Origin: Heloderma charlesbogerti
Lineage: Eukaryota; Chordata; Lepidosauria; Squamata; Helodermatidae
Length of the DNA: 64,000 nt
Assembly: GCA_026122225.1 (NCBI GenBank)
Contig: JANEZZ010002362.1
Span: 124,001 to 188,000, forward strand
Direction of reading: 5' to 3'
Part shown: positions 14,501-26,500 of the stretch, piece after piece
Layout of the letters: each line of letters starts with the position of its first letter
How positions within the stretch are numbered: position 1 is the stretch's first letter
Made by a program: the position numbers and the translations under genes
The notes under the pieces: generated by a model
What the model saw: only the letters and a program-made list of their open reading frames with translations
What the model was told of the DNA's origin: nothing
The model's database searches: none

Positions 14501-17500
14501 TGATTTTACTCATTTTTTAAAAAACAGAAGCGTGTGCAGTGTAGACATGCAGAAAATGTTGAAACTTCAAAAAAGTTCAAAGCTTGAGCTTTAATAACAA
14601 AACAGTCCACACTGTGCACCAAACAGTCTCTTATTGCTCTGCAGTTCAGTGCCAGTTTATTTGCTCCACACCAAACAGCATCTGATCTGACAGCACATGT
14701 TTTCAACATGAAACTTAAAGAAACGCTAAATGATCTTTTTAAAGAGAATGCACCAAACAGCACCTGATCTGACATCACATGTTTTTGACCTCCAATGCAT
14801 CCTCCCACTTTCCTTTTTTTCGGTTTCTGTTTGGTTCAGTTTTTATTCATTTTGCTTCATAGGCAGGCTTCATGGGGTGGTGCCAGGCCTTGGGGTGGTT
14901 TCTAGGGGCAATGGTCACGCTCCCACCTGTCGGATTGTATTGTTTCAAATGGGACAAATCAGAGAGTGAGGAGGGAGGGGCTGCTGCTGCTCCTCCCATG
15001 ATGCTCTGTATGCGGGTAGGGTTTGTGTATTTGTGTGTGTGTGTGTACAAGAGAGGGGGGGCAGTAGGGGGCAGGGCAACACAGCAGGAGTGGGTTGGAT
15101 GCAAGACCAGCACCATATTGGATGGCTCTGGCTCAGGGCAGGTGACAGAAAGGTGGCATTTTTTCTTCTCCCCCGTCCTCCAGTCTTAGCTTTTGTTTTT
15201 CAGGCCCAGGTGAAGGTGGGGGTGGGGCTTCTTCATTGGGAGCTTGGAAACTTCCTTTCTCTGCAGCAGAGGAGGGGTGGGTCTGTCTATGCTTTCATCT
15301 AATGGGAGGGGGTTTATTTGAAGGAAGGAGGGTAACTGTGTGGGTGAATGAGAGGGAGGAGGTTTGTTGGAAGATCCCATTTGCTACAGCAGGGAGAGGC
15401 TTGCTTTAATGTAGTGGGAAGGTCATATTATTGGGGAGCTCATTGAAGGAAAGATGATGTGGAACATAATTGGGAAGTTGAGAGAGGAAGAGGGAGGAAA
15501 AGAAGGAAATGCCTCCTGAAAGTTGCTCTAGTCGTAAGGGAAACAGCCAAACATATTTTCATCCAATCATTCTCAGACTACTAGCACCCATGGTGACATA
15601 GGCATTACACTAGTAATGACTTACACTGTAAGTCATGTAAAACAATTCTTCCCAAAGAAATACTGCCAATCAGAACAGATAAGGGCTAGATGGACAAGTA
15701 GTTGGACCTGGTATTAGGCATCTTCCTATATATTCCTAAACTCTTGAGTGCTGCCTTGAGTGCCAGCTGGCTTAAATAAAATTCCATTAGCTAGAAGTCT
15801 AGATGACAGAACATGGCCCTTGAATGTTGCTAAATTCATGTTAATTGTGTGAATGCCAAGTTTGATTCTGCTCAGTTTCTCATGTTTCCGATATTATGTT
15901 TGTTCTGAACCATTTATGCATCGGTTTCTGATTTTGTTGGTCTGATTTAAAATTTGTATGTATTTTCTGTAAGCTTCTCAAAATGCATGCATTTTTGTAT
16001 GTACTTTTCAAATTATATGCATTTTTGTAAGTGATTCCTGGTAATATAATGCATTTTTGTGTGCACTTTTCCCTGTTATACACATTTGTACATATTTTAT
16101 CTATCATACATATTGTTGTGCAGATTATTTTATTTGTGAACTGCATCAAAAATTTGTAAAAGTGTGAATCTCATTGTGTGTTCTAGTTCATGTGGACGGT
16201 TGGGAAGTGTGATTTGGTAAGTTCACATTAGAATGTGAACTTAATTTTTGTCACCCATCCCTATTTATAACTTCCTATAGGTCCAAATACAGATTTTTAT
16301 TTAGCCTATCAGGTTCTATTCTATAATCTATTTAAAATGATTGAAAACATGGGGTGGATATGGATATGTCTTCTGTCAGTTGGGTGAAAGAGTTTCATTT
16401 TCCCAAATACAGCGTGGAGGAAAACAATTGAAGATTTAGCTTTAGTTCACATTTTTTTAAATTTCTTGTTTAATTATACACACTCTTTTTTTTTTTTTTG
16501 CTTTAAGCTTCGAAATGCAATGGTGAATCGGAAAACAGGAAAATTCTCCATGGAAGTGAAGAAAACAGTGGACAAGGGGGTATCATATAGAAAATGCTTT
16601 TCCTGCTAAATGTAAAACAAATAGTTGTGTTTTTAAAAGCTAGTTTAAAAAGTATGTATGGAATGAAAAACCTCCCCTGAGGAATGATTTCCTGTGTGTT
16701 TATTAACTGTAGGTCACGTATAAACATTTGCATGTGTGCATGTATATTGCTATTATTAATCTTGCCATAGATTATACGTTTGCTTTTGCATTTAACCCTG
16801 CAAGCTTTTCATAACAAGCCCTGTGTGTGTTTTTCCTTTCTTTTCATTTTTGAATCTAGAAGCGGGTGTTGGTGATGACAAATGACTACTATTATACAGA
16901 CATCAAGGGGACCCCTTTCAGGTAGGGCAGCACATAATAAATGGAACATTTCATCAGGCACATTGCAGTTGCATTTGTACAAGCCTTGTGAGCTCATTAA
17001 AAGCTCATCAGAAGGGGCTGACAATAAAATATCCCTGGACAATGGTGAAAAAAGCAAGGGAAAGGGCTTTGGAGCATGCCTTTTCAGGTTTTATTCAGAG
17101 ATGGAAAGTCTGTGAAAGTTAAATGCTCTGGCCGTGGTCCAGAGCCGTCATTCAGAAAGTGCTCCATTCTCTTCTGTGTTGAGAAAAGCTGCTCATGTGT
17201 GTTCTTGCCTCTGCACTGAACTCTCCCTGCTGTTGAGAGAATGGGCATTCCTCTTTGCCCAGAACTCTGTGCACAGAAACTGTACCATTTAAAATACTGC
17301 ACTAACAAATACAGCTGTGTTTTTGAGCACAGCATAACACAGGTGGGCTCAACAGAGGTGCTGTATGAAGGTGGGTGTCTGTCAAGACTTAGATTTCATT
17401 GGCAGCTATTCTGTTAAGATTTACATTGAACAAGAGGTGTGTCATGATAAATCAGAGTCATAAATATTACAGCCCATATGACTGCCTGCACAGAGATCCT

Positions 17501-20500
17501 CCTTCTGATTTCTTTTCATGCACACTCAGAGATGGACTTAGGGGTGGACGAATCTGTCAGCTTTGCTTTCTCCCCCATACACATTTTTAAAAAACTTTCC
17601 AGTTCTTTTCACCTGTATTGGCCCCAGGAGCATAACCAAGTCACCTGTAGTGTTAGAGGGGCCTAGAGATCCATAATGCTGGCTTAAGTTCATTATTGGT
17701 GCAATACCCTTGCTAGTAGGCCTCTGAGCATGTTGAGATGAGTCAAAGGCCGATATCAAGATGTGCCTGGGAAGTGAAGTTTGTTTGTCTTAAAACTGCA
17801 GGTGGCTATGCTGAGAACCAAACACTTTTAGTCTATGCTGGGAATGAACGCTAGGTGGTGCTTGCTGCTGTTATACTGCCTCATTGCTAATATGTATGGT
17901 ATAAAACCCATTGTTCAGTTTTTTCCACATTCAGTTTTTTAAAAAAACATAAGAAGAGCCATGCTGGATCAGACCAAAGGTCCATCTAGTCTACCATTCT
18001 GTTCACATGGTGGACAATCAGCTGTCGACCAGGAACCCACAAGCAGGACACAAGCGCAACAGCACCCTCCCGCCCATGTTCCCCAACTACTGGTGTACAT
18101 AGGCCCACTGCCTCTGATACTTGAGGTAGCATAAAGTCAGCAGGACTAGTAGCCATTGATTGCCTTCTTTTAATCTCAAGTTCTTTCTGTTTCTAAAGAA
18201 ATTTGCAAATGTTGGCAAGTGCTTATAGAGATTTAAAAAAAGAACTGAACAAAATTCTCACATATCTCTAGCTAGGGATGGACGAAAGTCCCTTACCTGA
18301 TCCCAACGCTTGCTTCGCGGTGGGGGGGAGGCGCTCCATCCCTCCCCCCGAAATTCTGGCCGGGGGGGAGGTGCCCCGTCCCTCCCCACCAAAATTCTGG
18401 CTGCGGGGGAGGCGCCCCGTCCCTCCCCGCCGAAATTCTGGCCGGGGGGGAGGCGCCCCGTCCCTCCGGCCGCAAAACCTCCTCTCCTGCTGGGATGCAA
18501 ATGGCAGCGGCCGTAGCCGCCACCGTTTGCGTTCCTGCAGTCAGCCGTGATAGGCTATGTAAATGTTTACGTAGCCTATCACGGCTGACTTAAAAAAAAA
18601 AAAAAGCGCGTATGCAAATGGCGGCGCCCATGGGCGCTGCCATTTGCGTTCCTTATTTTGGCATGTGTAGTCTACGTAAACATTTACGTAGACTACGGCG
18701 AAAATAAGGGCAACGCTATTTGCGTTCCCCTTATTTTCGCCGTAGTCTACGTAAATGTTTACGTAGACTACATGTGCCAAAATAAGGAATGCAAATGGCG
18801 GCGCCCATGGGTGCCGCTATTTGCGTACGTGCTTTTTTTTTTTTTCAAAGTCAGCCGTGATAGCCTACTAAAACATTTACGTAGCCTATCACAGTGTTTT
18901 CTAAAAATCTAGCCATGATAGGCTATGCAAATCTTTACGTAGCCTATCACGTTTGTTTGTTTGTTTGTTTTACTTGGAAATGGCAGTGGCGGCAGGCGGT
19001 CGGAAGACTGGCCACCGCCGCACCGCTGCCGGAGCCGCCGCCAGGGACATTCGAGCAAGGTAAGTCCCGTCCCGGGGGTGGGGCGGGGGGGTGGCAGACC
19101 GTTTCTCCACCAATTTCAGGAGGCCAAATGCGCTGGTGTTCGGCCTCCCCGAGATCCGTGGAGAAATTCTCTGACTTCCCTATCTCTAACTCACATGGAA
19201 AATGGCAATAGTCAGCATCTTTATTCCATTTTTTTAAAATATATTCTTCATTTGTTATAAGCAGTTACAAGGGATTGCTAATCTAGCAGCCTGTACTGGA
19301 TTTGCTATCCATGAAGGACACATGAACACATCTTGTATTCAAAGGAGGAAGATTGCAGTGTTTCACCAAAATGTTCCTTATCCCTAACATAATTAAACAC
19401 TATCTAGATTAGTAGCATTGCATCCAAGGTTGTCGATGCACAAGCAGGTAAATGCTTAGAGCTTGTGCACCAGTTGCCTTAGTTCTACTCCACTGATTGG
19501 ACATGACTTATGGCTGAGGATGCTAAAGTATGGTATGGTACCTCTGCGACACCCCACTTTGTCTTGGTGTGATTCTGCCTCTAGTGAGCAGGCAGGAGTC
19601 CAGTCCTGGCTAAGAGTCAGACAGGCCCCCAGATCCCCTTACTGCCTGTACATCAAGGCTGAATAGGGGTGCATGAGAAATTTGCTGCAGTTCATTTTTT
19701 ATCAGAAATTACTCAATTCACACACCCCAGACCCAAAAGCAGACTCGAAGGCAACCTGTGGTCAATGTTCGCACATTTCCAGGTTTGCAATGTGATCTGT
19801 GGACCACAAAAATGTGTTCAACATACGGATGTCAGAGAATTCCGCCACGGATCTCGGTGAGGCCAAATGCCAGTGCATTTGGCCCCCCGAAATCTGTGGT
19901 GGAACGGCCTGCCCCCCCGCGGATCTCCCCCGGGATGAGACTTACCTGGGGCGGATCTTCCGGGCAGCGGCGGCTCCAGCGGGGGCTTTGGCGGCGGGGG
20001 CGGTCTTCCGACCAGCTGCCGCCGCCGCCATTTCCAGGCTTGTGAAAGAAAAAGAAAAAAAACACATGATAGGCTACGTAAAGATTTACGTAGCCTATCA
20101 TGGCTAGGTTTAAAAAAAAGAAAAAAAAGACGTGATAGGCTACGTAAATCTTTACATAGCCTATCATGGTTGGGGGTGGGTTTAAAAAAAAACACGTATA
20201 CACAAATGGCGGCGGCTATGGCCGCCACCATTTGCGTTCCTTCTTTTTACCATCCTAATCTATGTAAATATTTACGTAGACTATGATAGCGAAAATCAAG
20301 GGGAACGCAAATAGCGTAGCGGGTGCTATTTGCATCCCCTTTTGATTCGCCGTTTTAGCCTACGTAAATACTTACGTAGGCTAAAATGGTGAATGACAAA
20401 GGGACACAAATAGCGCCCGCTACGCTATTTGCGTTCCCCTTGATTTTCGCCGTCATTGTCTACATAAATATTTACGTAGACTAAGACGGCCAAAAAGAAG

Positions 20501-23500
20501 GAACGCAAATGGCGGCGGCCATAGCTGCCGCCATTTGCGTTCGCGGATTTTTGTTGTTGTTTTTTACCCAGAGCCCTCCGCAGCTGGAAATCTGGCTGCG
20601 GACGGCTCTGGCCTGGCCGGGTCGGGCCTGGCCTGGCCGGCTGCTCCGCGGAGCTGCCGTGGAGCACAGCCGGCCATTCGAGGATTCCGGGGGGAGGAAC
20701 AGAGCGCCTCCCCCCCCGGCCAGGATTCCGGGGGGAGGGACGGAACGCCTCCCCCCCACCATCAACATAATCCGCGAAAGGTAAGTCACTTTCGTACATC
20801 CCTAGTTCAACAACTTCTGTTCATTTGAAAAATGTGCATAAAAGTGCATACGTTTGAAAAATGTGCGCAAAAGTGCATACTTTTGAAAAATGTGCGCATG
20901 CACACACACACACTTTCATCAATGGTAGAAAGATGCGTACATTAAAAAATGCACACAATTGATGTGGACATTTTGGAAAATACGTACAGATTTTTGTGTG
21001 AACCTTAGAAAACAAAGCTCGCAATCTGATGTGGAGCAAGCTTCAAGGTGGAATCTGGAGAGCCTACACAAGCTCGAGTGTTGCTAGTTTGCATATCCCC
21101 AGGGCAGAGCCATAGGCTCAGAGGAGCCATGAGTTATGCCAGGAGGCAGAGCTGGGGGACACGTCAAACTGTAGCAGAGCCAAGAAGCCCATTGTGGCTC
21201 AGACAAAGTCCCAGCCCAAATAGGAAGCCTTTCATAGCCCTTCTTGCCCCCTGAGGAGGACCCAGTAGCCAGTATGGGTGGGTAGGGTCAGTCCAGAGCC
21301 TGAAGATGCTGCACTGCCCATGGAGATGCTCCAAACCACCTTTCTGTTGGCTAGCTGCATAGAGAGCCAAAGGTTCCCAGTGCAGGTCCTGGTGGTTCCT
21401 GACACTTGTGACTTCCATGCCACAGGCTGGCTACTCACCTTAACTCAGCTGTGGATCAGGATGCTTTCTGTATATGGGACAACGGCACAAGTAGAGTTGA
21501 AGCAACTGCAACAACTCTTTTGTAAAATGTCCTCTCCCAAATGTCAGCCTTCCTAATATGGATCTTGTATTGACGATACATAGTGGTGTAGATGATTGGT
21601 TGAGAGGAAGTGAGAAGAACATACTTCTGCAGCATACCTTACCTCTGCATAAAAGTTTCTCTTTCACAGTTCTTCAAGGATCTGCTGATAACCATCCCTA
21701 TGTACATTAGTTACCTGACTATGGATCCCATAGTGAGAACCATGTGGCTTTATCTTATTAAGCTCTTGCCAAGCCTCAAAATCAATGGCCCGGCGACTTC
21801 ACAAATACTTTAGAAAACAGAAGAGTTGCATTTCGCCATTTGTGAACAATACATTATGGAGCAGTAATTCTCATTGTGTGTTATACAGGAAGCAGGAGTG
21901 GGGAGATAAGCCCAGTGCAGTATTATTTCCACCACAGAAATATTAAACAAGGCTAAACTATGTAAGAGAAATTGATGCCAAATGTGTCATTAAGCCCACA
22001 TTATCACAGTCTTGCATTTCCTTAATCTTAGCAGCTTCACTGGCTCCCACACTAATCAATAAGGGTCATTTCTCTCTACAGATGATTTTCATTTGTAAAG
22101 AGTTGCCTCCTTCTCTGTGAGCCCATGGGCACATTCAGATCTTGGCTAAAGAATGAAGCTGCTGGAAGAACAGCATTGACCTTGGTGGGGCTTGCATTTT
22201 AGCATGGGTTACTGCAGCCCTAAATACACAGATGTATACAGTCCATTGCTGCTGGCATAACAATCATGAAATGGCACGGAAGTGGCTGGTTGAGCAATCA
22301 ATACAACCACCAAGGTTTTGGAAACAAAATTAAATTGTTCCTAGAGCAGGAACTAAAACTTTAGGGAGAAATACTATCTCTTTTTCTGTATTTTCTAGCT
22401 TTGTTTATGCCACAGATTTCATGGTCTGCTTTTTGTTTATCTGCACAGTTTAGGTGTGGCTCTCTCTAGAGGACATGGCAAATATTTCTTCCGAGGAAAC
22501 GTGACAATAGAAGAAGGTAATACTCTTATGACTCAATCACATTTCCTATAAACTAGTTTAACTGTTGAGTGATAATGGGTGTAAGGTATATGGGTCTCCC
22601 AATCAGGTTTACTAATAAATTGTTCAGGCATCATGCATATAATTTGGATCTTTGTGTGTGTGTCCATGAAATCTAATTGAATGGATGAGATACTTATTCC
22701 AACTCTCACCCATTTGACACTAAATTAACAGGGCAGAATAAACAATTTGAGAAAGATTAATTGCAACTTGGGGAGTGGCAATACGGATGTATTATTATAC
22801 TTCTTGCTTTAGCAGCATCCTTGCATTGGATTTGTAGGTTTCATGATCAAATCATCATCATAAAAAATTAGATCACCAATTTTTATTGTCTGAATTGTAC
22901 CTAAAATGCCTGCTGTCCACAGCTGTGAGAATACTGAAGGTTTTAGGTCTAAAACATATTGGGGAACCTTGGTTCTATTGTTCAGGCAGTGACTGAGAAA
23001 TTTAGGTTGAGAGAGCTTTCATTCTCCTGTTGTCCTGATGAACTCTGTAATTACTATGGAAGGACTGTAGTGTAGTTCAGTCATAGAGCACTTGAAAGGT
23101 TCCTGGCTTAGTCCCTGGCCTCTCCAGTTAAATGGATTCAGTAGCAGGTGATGTGAAAAACCTCTGCGTAGATCCAGGAGAGATGATGCCATCAGAGTAA
23201 ACTGGGCTAGATGGAGAATCAGTCTGACCTGATATAAGGAACCTTCCTAAGTCAGCCATATGGCAAGGATTTTTGATGACCAGTTGTTTAACAACGGCAT
23301 CAACAAAATGACTTTCCTCAACCTAAATCATACTGTTGAAATGAAGGAAGTGCAGGGGTGAGTTTTGTGTGGAAGGACTGTGACTTCTGTTCAGTTCTGA
23401 TATTCAAAATGAATTCCTAGGCTCAGAATTCTTTAATTATGAGGATAAAATGCTTGCCTTTGTGACTGATTTGACTCCCTTCTAGGGATGTCAGAGAAAT

Positions 23501-26500
23501 CTGTTTGGGGGGTGGAGCTCAGCAGGTTTTCCCCAGCTCGGCCCCCTGGACTCCAGCTCCCTCATCCGTGAGCTGGCCCAATTCGGTGCACAATGAGTCG
23601 GGCCAGCTTGCAGAATTTGGGGTGATTTTTTTTATTTGCGCAAATCACGATTTGTGCAAAATCTCTTCTGTAAATAGCACAATTTGCACAAAACTGCAGG
23701 TGTAAATCATCTAATTTGCGCAAGTTAAATCATTTATGCCCATGACTTTGAGCAAATTGCACTATTTATAGCCATGATTTTGCACAAAACATGATTTGCA
23801 CAATTTTTTCATGAACTAACCCATGGCTTGGCTTGCAAATGCAAGCTGAGTCGGGGATGCAATGGGGATCTGTCAGGCCCCAAAAGGGCCAGATTTCCCC
23901 ACGATGGACAACCCTAGTCCCTTCCCTGAAAAAATAGCTGTCAAGATGTTTGGCTCTAGATGAACTGGAGCATGCAAAGAAGAAAACTCTGTCTTTTACC
24001 CCTGACTGGCAAACATCTCAATAAATTACAGAGTATGTCATTTGCACCAGGGTCCAAGTAGATCTGGCAACCCTGAAGTCTGCCCATCCTGCTCTACTTT
24101 GCCCTTTTTTCCTGTCCTCAGCTACTTGTCTTTCTGGCTTTTTCTCATAACGACCACCTATCCTTTCTTCATGGACTGACTGACCTTCTTAGATGCAGGC
24201 AGCTATGAAGCACCTGCTTTCGTAACATATCTCTTGAAGACCAGCTTGTACAGGTGTCTGGAAAGGGGCTGTAGATCAGTGGCAGAGGAGCTGCTTTGCA
24301 TGCAGAAGGTCCCAGGTTCAATCCCCAGCATTTCTAGGTAGGGCTAGGAAAGAATCTCGTTCCAACCCTGGAGGACCACTGACAGTCCATGATGACAATA
24401 TTGGGTTAGATGGACCAAACCCCCAAACTCCTTCCCCAAACCTCTCCCCCAAACCCCTACCCAGGGCCAATCTACACTTACGGTTTTTTTACACTTCCAA
24501 TGAGCTTTCATTGCCCGTCCTTCATATTGCACTGTCCCCAGTTTGTATTGGAACTGCAATTTCCCGCATCCCTGCTACCCTTTCAATACCCTGATATTCC
24601 GGTATTTCCCATTCATGTGCTCTGCTCTTCTGTGTTCATCACCATATAAGGTCGTAGTCCCCTCCCATGCCTGCCCATATATGGCGGTGTTTGTATTTCC
24701 CTCCTGTCCAATCACAGCTCTCAATGCCCCCATGTGATCTTCCAGCTACTGATAGGCTAGCATAGCTTCCTCAGCACTGGAAGTTTTATCACCAACCAGC
24801 AGAGAGCTGGATGTGCATGCGCTTGTCTGATCTCAGAAGCTCAGCAGGCTCAGCCCTGGTCAGTACTTGGATGGGAGACCGCCTGGGAATCAGGCTTCCT
24901 GCATTGAGCAGGGGGTTGTTCTATCCCTTCAAATGACACTAAGTTTTACCTCCTTCTGACCCCTGCTTTGGCTTTACAAAAAAAAATTAAAATTAAGGCA
25001 TTATCTTCAAATCTTCAAAGAAGTGAATCTTCAAAGAATCGTAGCTTCTCCAGCCCAATTGCGCTGCACACTTGCCTGGGCAAGCCCAGGCAAGTGTAAA
25101 TGTTTTCACAGTCCCATCCATGCTCGCAGCACGGAAAGAAAAACACATATCCAGGCAGACAGTCCTCGGTGTCCATGGACTAACATCAATAAAAATGTCC
25201 GTGGACAATTTTAACATCATCTCATGAGCGGCAGACATTTTTATTGATGTTAGTCCGTGAATAGTGATGACTATCTGCCTGGATATGTGTGTGTGTTTCT
25301 TTCTGTGCTGTGAGCATGGAGGGGACTGTGAAAAAATTTACACTTCCCCGGGCTTGCCCGGGCAAGTGTGCGGAGCAATCGGGTTGGAGAAGCTACGATT
25401 CTTCGAAGATTTGCTTCTTTGAAGATTTGAAGATAATGCCGTAATTTAAAAAATCCAAAGCAGGGGATAGAATGATGTAAAACTTAGTGTCATTTGAAAG
25501 GATAGAACAACCCCCTGCTCAATGCAGGAAGTCTGATTCCCAGGCAGTCTCCCATCCAAGTATTGACCAGGGCTGACCCTGCTGAGCTTCCGAGATCAGA
25601 CAAGCGCGCACATCCAGCCCTCTACTGGTTGGTGATAAAACTTCCAGTGCTGAGGAAGCTATGCTAGCCTATCAGTAGCAGCTGTCCCTCTTCCTCATGC
25701 TGGCTGTCAAGGGCTGGCACGGGGAAAAGAGCCTCGGCAGACACCCCCAGCCTCTCGCCCTGGCCTCCAATGAGAGCAGCCTTCCTTGAAAGCAGGAAAA
25801 CAGTACAGCGCCAGAGTGTGAACCGTGCTTGCACATTCGAGGAGGTACTGGAATGAGGAAGGAGGGTGAGTGTGGATAATCACGTTTTAACGCGAGTGCA
25901 TTTAACCCGAGAATGCACCAACTCCATTGCAATGGCAGGCGCAATGTAGATCTGCCCCCAGTACAAGTAACTCAGTATAAAATGTTCTCCTATGTATGTT
26001 CCTATGTCTTCCAGCTGTCTAACCTATGTGATCCTGTGTATTTAGCCATCTTCATTACTTAGGTTCAACCAAATGTGTGACTTGGTGCTGACACATTTGG
26101 TGAGTACTTGTGGAAATGCAACTTACTATGGTTCATTAAAGTATATCACCTAGTGTTTTATTTCATTTTTCAAGAAGGCAGGATGGCTGTCGTGAACTGT
26201 GTACTGACCTGGTGCCAACACATCCCAGGAAATGACCCTTTGTCATTTATTCTGGTTTCAGGATTGCATGATTTAGAACAGCCTGATGTATCTTTGGCAG
26301 ATGAATGGTAAGTCTTCAATAAAGCATGCAGTTGGCTTGTGTTACCCTTTCTGTTTGTGCTTGGTGTGCCCAGCTCCTCCTACAGAAAGACAAAGGGGAG
26401 ATCATGCTTACAAACATTTGTTACAATTATTTTTAACCACACTGTGTCCTCAGGTCATATTGCAACACAGACTTGCATCCCGAGCACCGCCAAATGACTC

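Larger units (their letters stand above)
2502..16507 (+). other. CACNA2D3: CACNA2D3 intron, 14 kb, repeat-rich
   Basis: This interval lies between two exons of matching phase. It holds SINEs (3381-4562, 6300-6470), the inverted composite repeats (7540-8772, 12079-12782), two palindrome-array elements and AT-rich tracts. I see no coding sequence in 4640-5740, 8780-12060 or 14090-15870. Confidence 0.85.
24745..25679. repeat. Large near-perfect palindrome (455- and 446-bp arms, 34-bp loop)
   Basis: The left arm 24745-25199 and right arm 25234-25679 are reverse complements with few differences. They start and end at GCTACTGATAGGCTAG and its complement, and the loop is about 25200-25233. Each arm carries a 5S-rRNA-derived segment. 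The palindrome may be the core of a longer element whose weak outer inverted ends, GGGCCAATCTACACTT and AATGTAGATCTGCCC, are at 24464 and 25957. Confidence 0.85.
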
